Shown here piece after piece: positions 17,210-23,444 of a stretch of DNA of 23,444 nucleotides. Each line of letters starts with the position of its first letter. Position 1 is the stretch's first letter. The notes under the pieces are model-generated. The model had not been told where the DNA came from and searched no databases. It saw only the letters and a program-made list of their open reading frames with translations. Both the position numbers and the translations under genes were made by a program. Source of the stretch: Entamoeba invadens IP1 (Eukaryota; Evosea; Mastigamoebida; Endamoebidae); NCBI RefSeq assembly GCF_000330505.1, contig NW_004191664.1:10577-34020 (forward strand), read 5' to 3'.

Positions 17210-20200
17210 ATGCCACATCGGTTGAAGATACGAGTGAAGACCAAAGGCGTTTCGCTGACACTCGACCGAGCCAAATTGGACGTCTCATCAGTGTTCTACT
17301 CTTACACATCAGAAAAAAAGGAAAGTCGATTTTCTTTGTCGTCACTGAAACTCACGGACTTGGACAACTTGTCCGAGTGCGCAACTTCGGGGAACAACGA
17401 AAGGTGTGTTGACGTCGTCTATCACCACACCGAGAACTCACAATGCGAAGTCGTCTTCTATTCTTTGACACTCCAGTTGGTCCCCCAATTTCTGAAACGC
17501 GTGATCAAGTCGGTCCGCCCGGTTACTGAAAGATACTCAAAAGCTGACGGAGAGAATTTTGATAATATTACTCAGAAAAATGAAGTACAAGATGCGAAGA
17601 TAAATCAGTCTCAAAACACCACTAAAATTGTGACACGAAAGAACTTCCATTTCACGTTTGATACCACTCAGATCATCTTTAAGAACTATTGCGGTAATAA
17701 ATTGGTCCTCAGCACCAGTTTTGAAGGAAACGTTTACATTCAAAATGGTCTCCCGGACTCTGCGGGGGTTTTAGTAAAAACGACGAAACTTTCCAGTTCG
17801 ATGCAAGGGCGGGACAACAGTTCCGATATAGCATTAGTCGACCTCTTGAGTATCTCCGTCAAATTTCAAGAGCCGCCGGTCGCCAATTTTGCGCTTTCTG
17901 ATTTCCAAAGCCGCGTCTCAAATCGGGACTTAGAGAACACCACCAAATTACTGAACGAGTTGAACGACGCACTGAAACAAATTGCGTCGTCTCAGAACAC
18001 TGCGGAAGTCAAAGTCGAACAGCACAAGGCGACGCGGGGACTCAAATTTGCACAGAAAAATGTGAGAGAAAAAGCAGCAAAAAGAAAACCATTTTTGTTT
18101 AAGAACATGCGAGTTGCGCTGTCGATGAGGAGCATCAAATTGGACTTCTTTTCAGAGGTCGTTTCTACGGAAGGAAAGACGGTGGAGAAACTGCCTGGAC
18201 TTATCTTCACATGCGACGCGATTTCGGGGGAGGTCGAAGAGAGAAAAGTGTCGGTGAAGGTCAGCAAAGGAAGTTTGGAGTACGTCAATCGCAGTTTGAA
18301 GAAGAACGATTGGGTCAAGGAACCATTTATAGAACCATTTGATGTAGTTGTTGACGGGGAGCTGCCAAACTGTCACATAGAAATTAGTCCACAAGAGATG
18401 CTGGTGATTAATATAACGCCAGAATTTATTTTGGTCTTGAACGAAATAGCGAAGAACTGGTCGAAAGACGTCACATCTGAATTTTACAATAACAAAGGGA
18501 AGTGTGTGATTCAGAACTCCACTGGAAGTGTTTTAAAGTTGTTTTTAGACAACAGAAGTGTTGAAGTTGTGAGTGGCGAGACGAAAGAAGTTCAATTGAT
18601 TTTGGAGAGGAACTTTTCAGTGCAACTTGACGAATTTGACACGATCAGAATTGACGACTTCAACGACACAAGGAAAAGTAAGAAGGCGTTTGCCGTGACC
18701 AAAAGTGGGTCAGTTGCCGGGGCGATACTTGTGAAAACAAAATTGTCCCAGAAATATCAAAGTGTCCAATTTCTGTCGCCCGTCATTTTTATAAATACGA
18801 CGTCCGTTCCGCTTGACGTGGTGTGGAGAAACAATACCATCAAAATGGTACCAAACATTCAAATGGGGATGTCGATTTCAATGGGGTTAAATCCCTTCAA
18901 TTTCATCGTCCAACACAGAACTTCGGTTACTAAGAAAGCTGCATTTTCACAAGATAAGTCACTTTTTACACGGACATTTCGAGAAAGAAGCGTGAGTATT
19001 TCTCCTATAGAAATTGAGAGTTTCATGAACTTACGCTTCAAATCGAAGAGCTCAGTAAAGTTCTTTGAGTGTTTTGTGACGCCAATGGTCGTCGAATTTA
19101 ACGCGCCGTTCACGTTTGTTAACACGACGCCACTCGAATTGAAAATCACTGCGTTCAGAATGGCGGAGGACAACACCCAACACCACGTCCAGTCGAGAGA
19201 CCGAGCACTTTCTGGAGGAAATCTCAATATAAAAATGTCGCACAAAAGTGCACATCAGAGCAAAAGACTGTCCGCAAAAATCCAGACGACTACACATACA
19301 ACTACTCCACAAGAAGTCGCTCGTCACTCTGAAAGTGCCAGAAATTTAAATCGAACGGCAATGTCCTCGAAATGTGATGTCCAAAATATGGGTCAAAAAT
19401 TGGGGGAGATCTCCACACCACGACGGGCAAGTTTTCTGAAAACACCATCAAAACGATTACCCCCACCGCCGGTGAATATTTCAAAGACACAAGTCACCCG
19501 GAACCGCGCGTCGTCGTTCACAAAGACAGTGACTAAAAGTCCATCGCCGCACTTCTTACCGCAGTTCCTTGCGGACTCTTTTCTGTTTGACGAATTTGAC
19601 AGAAACGTGAAAAACGGGAAGTTCCAAAACACTGAAAGTGTTGCTGTGAGTAAATATTCGAAGGGGAAGATTTGTGTAGCGCCGTCGAATGAGAAGATTT
19701 TTTATTTCGTTGAAATTGAAAAGTGCGACGACAACTTCGTATTTCCAACTAACGAGAAGAGAAGCGCAGTTCTGAAATACTCCAAGAGCGAAAATGCAAA
19801 GAATGAAATAAAGACCATCTCGTTCGGGTCACACCATTTGACACAGCGTGTCGGGGAAAGTGGGGAAATATTCATTGAGTGTCCGTTCTATGTCAAAAAC
19901 CTCACCAAAACGCCAAAAGTTGTGAGAGGAATTGGGCGCATCGATGTCACCGACAAGTTCTTCCTGTACGCCCCAGACCCACAAAGTCCTCTTGCGACGA
20001 AAATTGAGTTTTTAGAAAGAAAAGTTGGACCGGGTAAATCAAAGTCGAGTATTGAGCCTACGAACATCCAACTTGGGGAGACGAAAGTTGTGCGAATAGA
20101 GGACGAGGTGCTTTCTATAACAACAACTCCTTTTATTGAAAGTCAGTACGCGACACAGTCCATCTGCGTGTCTATCAAAAATCGCTATATACTCAAAAAC

Positions 20201-22360
20201 ATGACGGAAGAGATGTTTGTTGTGGACTTCAAAGAACGATTTCAACCTCACGATGAAATGTTTGTCCAGCGCGGGTCTGTGAATATCGCACTTTTCATTG
20301 CGAGTGAAAAGGATTGCCAAAACAACACTCAAAATTCCACAAAAGTGCTTTTAGACAAAGCCGATGCCTACCAAGTCTTCTTCAAGACGAAGTCGTCTGG
20401 TAAAATCTTTTCGCTGCAGACCAGTGAAGAGCGTGGAATGTTCATCACGAGTATTTGTGGGTGTGATGTCCCGCTGTTACACATTGAGAATTTGACGAAT
20501 GAAGTTGTCGAGTTAAAGCAGCGTGAGACGAAGACGACGTTCAAATCGAATCCTCAAAGTGTTATTCCATTTGCGTGGGTGTCACCATCGTTAAGTCGTG
20601 AGATCATTTTAGAAGGCGTTTCCATCAATCCATTAAAACTCGAGAACGATTACTTCTTCTTTTCAACACAACAGAATTCCACAACACCACTCAAAACTAC
20701 GAGAATTCGTGTTCTTCTCGAAGCAGACAAAAACTCGACATTTCTGGTCATCGGCGCGGCGGAGAAAGTCAACGAGCAACTTCATCTTTCTCTCACGTTT
20801 GTGCTGTCGAATTTGAATATTTCAATTTTCAGAGCGAACGCCGTGGAGGAGATTTCCGTCTCGATTTTTGGGGTCAAATGCGCTGTAATGCAAATGGAGA
20901 AGCACATTGGGGTGGAGTGCCAGTTCGACTATTTTCAGGCGGATTTCAACAACTTTGAAGTGAACGCGGCGCCCGTTTTAATCTCGCCGCGGCCATTGGA
21001 ATGGATCCATAATAACCGAATTCCTTTATTTCACGTTGGTGCGCTGTTAACGACGCAAAAAACAAGTACTTCTGAGAACGTCGTATTTCTCACGTGTTTG
21101 ACGGTGACGTTGCAGCCGATTGAGATGCTTGTAGAGATCGACGTCCTCAGAGACTTGCTTGACACGTTTTACATGTACCCGCCCATAGAATTTATTGTGA
21201 AGAATGAGGAGAAAGAGGTGACTAAAGAGACGTGGATATTTGTGGAGAAAGTTGTGATCAATTCGATTGATGTCAACGTCACACTGAAAAACGGACTGTT
21301 TGAATATGATGAGGAGTACGACGCGGTGAAAATCGTGACAAGCGTAGTGGAGAGCGGAGTCGACCGAATTCCAATATGCATTGAAAAACACACACTTGAG
21401 AATTTGTACGTCTCGAGCAGCACGTTGTGGACGAGAATTGGGAATAAAGTATTCGGCGATTTGGACCAACTGAAGTGGACGTTTGTGACGCGTCTTGTAG
21501 GCTTCCGGTCGGTGGGGACGAATTATACAATAGAGAAACGAGAGGATTTCCATCTGAGTGATATTCCGGACTTGGACGAGAAGCAAAAGAGACTTCTTGA
21601 GATTCAATTTACTCGCGCTGAAGTTTCAAGAAGAAGTTGTTCTCAGTCCATTCCGACGCAGTTGTATGAAGCGGAGAAAAACACGTTTGAGTATGCGATA
21701 TTGGACGGGACCAAGAACTTAGGAACTTCCGTCTATCGCTCGGTGAAAGGCATTTACAGCACATCAGTGGGGCTCAGTGGAATAGCTGAAAGTACCACAA
21801 AAGTGAATGCGCCATTTCTATTCATGGGAGGGTTGTTCTTGGGAGCGGCGGGAGTTTTTGTTCGGCCATTTGATGGGGTTTTTGGGCTGTTTAAAAGCTT
21901 CTCCGACGGCATTTCGGGGAAGAGCTTTGGCCAAATAGCGACGGAAAGGATTCGCCCGCCACGGTATTGTCCGGGGCAAGTCATTGAATTGAATTTGAAC
22001 GCGGCGGTGGGGTGGAGTGTGTTAATGGAGTTAGAGGGAGGAGCGTTTAGAACGATGCAGTACAAGACGTGGATGAAAAAAGTCGAAGGAAAGATGTTAC
22101 GAGGAATTGTATTTACAGAGGAGGTGATGATCGGGTTTGAAAAGAGGAGCGGAACACAAGCAAATTTCCTCTGGAAAATTTTGTATGACAAAATCGGGTC
22201 GATGGGAAATGATGGGAAGAACATCGTCGTCTCACTGAAGACTAATATCAAGACGGGAATGTTCTTCCATAGAAATGATCGATTTGTGTTACAAAACTGG
22301 GGCGTCGAGTCACTGCCAGTTATCAATAAAATCATTCTCGCTATAATGAATAAACAATGA
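17210..22360 (+). CDS. VPS13-type bridge lipid-transfer protein, C-terminal half
   Basis: From the first ATG (17210) the frame encodes 1716 residues; it is open back to 17093. VPS13 proteins move bulk phospholipid between membranes at contact sites. The visible parts are the end of the beta-rich groove (residues 1 to ~420) and a VPS13 adaptor-binding (SHR-BD) domain. Six repeats of that domain each carry a conserved Asn (436, 529, 638, 897, 997, 1094; for example IQNSTG, INTTSV, VNTTPL, VKNLTK, LKNMTE, IENLTN). A Ser/Pro-rich disordered insert with PPPP lies at ~662-783. The glycine-rich ATG2/VPS13 C-terminal segment (~1530-1575, GGLFLGAAGVFVRPFDGVFG) and a terminal PH-like region follow. The N-terminal chorein domain and ~1000 or more residues usual for VPS13 are missing, so the gene is either 5'-truncated or split. 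Base composition is clearly less AT-rich than the kinase gene. Confidence 0.88.
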   Translation: MPHRLKIRVKTKGVSLTLDRAKLDVSSVFYSYTSEKKESRFSLSSLKLTDLDNLSECATSGNNERCVDVVYHHTENSQCEVVFYSLTLQLVPQFLKRVIKSVRPVTERYSKADGENFDNITQKNEVQDAKINQSQNTTKIVTRKNFHFTFDTTQIIFKNYCGNKLVLSTSFEGNVYIQNGLPDSAGVLVKTTKLSSSMQGRDNSSDIALVDLLSISVKFQEPPVANFALSDFQSRVSNRDLENTTKLLNELNDALKQIASSQNTAEVKVEQHKATRGLKFAQKNVREKAAKRKPFLFKNMRVALSMRSIKLDFFSEVVSTEGKTVEKLPGLIFTCDAISGEVEERKVSVKVSKGSLEYVNRSLKKNDWVKEPFIEPFDVVVDGELPNCHIEISPQEMLVINITPEFILVLNEIAKNWSKDVTSEFYNNKGKCVIQNSTGSVLKLFLDNRSVEVVSGETKEVQLILERNFSVQLDEFDTIRIDDFNDTRKSKKAFAVTKSGSVAGAILVKTKLSQKYQSVQFLSPVIFINTTSVPLDVVWRNNTIKMVPNIQMGMSISMGLNPFNFIVQHRTSVTKKAAFSQDKSLFTRTFRERSVSISPIEIESFMNLRFKSKSSVKFFECFVTPMVVEFNAPFTFVNTTPLELKITAFRMAEDNTQHHVQSRDRALSGGNLNIKMSHKSAHQSKRLSAKIQTTTHTTTPQEVARHSESARNLNRTAMSSKCDVQNMGQKLGEISTPRRASFLKTPSKRLPPPPVNISKTQVTRNRASSFTKTVTKSPSPHFLPQFLADSFLFDEFDRNVKNGKFQNTESVAVSKYSKGKICVAPSNEKIFYFVEIEKCDDNFVFPTNEKRSAVLKYSKSENAKNEIKTISFGSHHLTQRVGESGEIFIECPFYVKNLTKTPKVVRGIGRIDVTDKFFLYAPDPQSPLATKIEFLERKVGPGKSKSSIEPTNIQLGETKVVRIEDEVLSITTTPFIESQYATQSICVSIKNRYILKNMTEEMFVVDFKERFQPHDEMFVQRGSVNIALFIASEKDCQNNTQNSTKVLLDKADAYQVFFKTKSSGKIFSLQTSEERGMFITSICGCDVPLLHIENLTNEVVELKQRETKTTFKSNPQSVIPFAWVSPSLSREIILEGVSINPLKLENDYFFFSTQQNSTTPLKTTRIRVLLEADKNSTFLVIGAAEKVNEQLHLSLTFVLSNLNISIFRANAVEEISVSIFGVKCAVMQMEKHIGVECQFDYFQADFNNFEVNAAPVLISPRPLEWIHNNRIPLFHVGALLTTQKTSTSENVVFLTCLTVTLQPIEMLVEIDVLRDLLDTFYMYPPIEFIVKNEEKEVTKETWIFVEKVVINSIDVNVTLKNGLFEYDEEYDAVKIVTSVVESGVDRIPICIEKHTLENLYVSSSTLWTRIGNKVFGDLDQLKWTFVTRLVGFRSVGTNYTIEKREDFHLSDIPDLDEKQKRLLEIQFTRAEVSRRSCSQSIPTQLYEAEKNTFEYAILDGTKNLGTSVYRSVKGIYSTSVGLSGIAESTTKVNAPFLFMGGLFLGAAGVFVRPFDGVFGLFKSFSDGISGKSFGQIATERIRPPRYCPGQVIELNLNAAVGWSVLMELEGGAFRTMQYKTWMKKVEGKMLRGIVFTEEVMIGFEKRSGTQANFLWKILYDKIGSMGNDGKNIVVSLKTNIKTGMFFHRNDRFVLQNWGVESLPVINKIILAIMNKQ

Positions 22361-22428
22361 GGAAATTATAATAAAATGGTGTATTTATATACTAATATAT
22401 TTTAACCAATTTGAGAAGTTATTTAATA

Positions 22429-22807
22429 GCTGTTCGGGGACTTTATAGTCCCTTTGAAAATCGCCGACTTTTCAGTGGTCTTAAAAGTCGCTGACCTAAA
22501 TATTTAGTTAAATAACTATTCAAAATACCATTTATCATGTAAAAGATATTGAAAAAATAAACCATATAAATTTAATATAATTATTATTAAAAAAAGAAAT
22601 GAAAAAATACCGTCCCAATTATATCTTCTCAAATCATTTTTTAAATTATATTTATATGATTATAATATAACAAATTATAACAACTATTGTGTTTTTACAC
22701 ATTTTTGAGACTATAATGAATATGGTATAATTTATTAAAGTTAATAGTTATTTAGTTCTAAAAGAAGTCGGCGACTTTTCAGTAATATCAAAAGTCGCCG
22801 AACAGCC
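22429..22807. mobile_element. 379-bp inverted-repeat element with terminal hairpins
   Basis: The left end GCTGTTCGGGGACTTT and the inverted right end GCTGTTCGGCGACTTT match at 15 of 16 bases. Similarity continues inward (AAAAGTCGCTGAC, CTAAATAACTATT). The motif AAAAGTCGSCGACTTTT-like occurs repeatedly in both orientations. The start is 69 bp after the VPS13 stop codon, so it may affect the 3' end of that transcript. Target duplication is unclear. No coding capacity. Confidence 0.75.
22768..22801. repeat. Perfect 12-bp stem hairpin in the right arm
   Basis: TCGGCGACTTTT (22768-22779) pairs exactly with AAAAGTCGCCGA (22790-22801) across a 10-nt loop. It stands out because its GC-rich stem lies in very AT-rich DNA. 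Confidence 0.9.
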
Positions 22808-23444
22808 ATAAACACCTTATAGTTAATTAACTATAGTTGACAACAAACTATAATTTAACTAATTCAATTATAATAAATATATTCATTTGTTAATTATAAT
22901 TGAAATAATTTAATTAATTATAATATTTAAGTAACGCTTAAGTAAAAAAACTCAATATTTTTATTAATATAATTAGTTAAAATTATTGGTTAATTATATA
23001 GTTTATAGACATGTAAAAATATAATAATATCGATTATTAATAAATGATTTTAATATAGTAATAAATTGGTAGTAATAATAGTATTTTTTTTACTAAATAT
23101 TAATATTTTAATAGTTAATTTCATAGTAAAAAATATAGTAATTTAATAGTAATTTAACAGTACAATATATAGTAAAATGTATAGTAAAAAGATGTTATAA
23201 TTTTGTATTATAATTATAGTAAAACTAAATAGTTTTATTAATAATATAATATTAAATGATAATTATAATTTATAATTTATATTATAAAAAATAATAAAAA
23301 GTGTATTCATTTTTATATCGATAATGTTTCGTTATTCGAAAATCAACAAATTTGAAATTATGATGAAAAAACTGTTATTGTATATAGATTAAATATATTA
23401 ATATTTTATTAATAATATATATTAATTATAATGTGTCAAATACA
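22808..23444. other. AT-rich terminal spacer
   Basis: Almost pure A/T sequence rich in TAATA and TATAGTAA-like words. I see no gene, RNA or element end. Confidence 0.5.

Noticed and set aside
21047..21607. 186-codon minus-strand ORF
   Set aside because: Antisense shadow of the VPS13-type gene with no recognisable domain.
21754..22335. 193-codon minus-strand ORF
   Set aside because: Antisense shadow of the well-conserved C-terminal region of the VPS13-type protein.
1..23444. tRNA arrays, rRNA, CRISPR or virus-like genes
   Set aside because: None seen on reading either strand. No cloverleaf-like tRNA, regular CRISPR spacing or capsid/polymerase signature stood out.

Overview
The window looks like nuclear DNA from an Entamoeba species, with E. 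invadens the most likely. The DNA is very AT-rich and the coding regions appear intronless. One gene is a transmembrane kinase with a CXXC-rich ectodomain, a large family typical of Entamoeba. Another is a BspA-like leucine-rich-repeat (LRR) protein, also a large Entamoeba family, and a third is a bacterial-type maltose O-acetyltransferase. The intergenic space is full of TA-flanked inverted-repeat DNA transposon relics, which fits the mariner-rich genome of E. invadens. The genus call is confident; the species call is inference.

Layout. Positions 13-1894 are a non-autonomous DNA element with terminal inverted repeats (TIRs). Positions 1990-3018 hold two divergently oriented, decayed copies of one small cysteine-containing protein family. 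An intact sugar acetyltransferase (3503-4111, +) converges on an intact LRR protein (4204-5211, -). A complete transmembrane receptor-like kinase of 1351 residues follows (5732-9787, -). Positions 9950 to about 16650 are a transposon and pseudogene graveyard. It holds a 206-bp and a 166-bp MITE, a 100-bp assembly gap, a 1330-bp element with two identical 372-bp TIRs, a decayed glycosidase-like gene, a decayed LRR gene, a 20-bp tandem array and two more foldback elements. The C-terminal half of a VPS13-type lipid-transfer protein fills 17210-22360 (+). It is followed by another inverted-repeat element (22429-22807) and an AT-rich tail in which I see no gene.

The four intact genes do not form an operon or an obvious pathway. 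The kinase probably senses or signals at the cell surface. The VPS13 protein probably acts at membrane contact sites, the acetyltransferase modifies sugars in the cytosol, and the LRR protein is probably a binding protein.

The most interesting structure is the 1330-bp element at 11590-12919. Its arms are base-for-base identical. Each arm carries a phased array of twelve AAARTGAT-like sites about 20.5 bp apart, roughly two DNA turns. Its only coding relic has a KRKRG-x-PKK AT-hook-like motif interrupted by a TGA codon.
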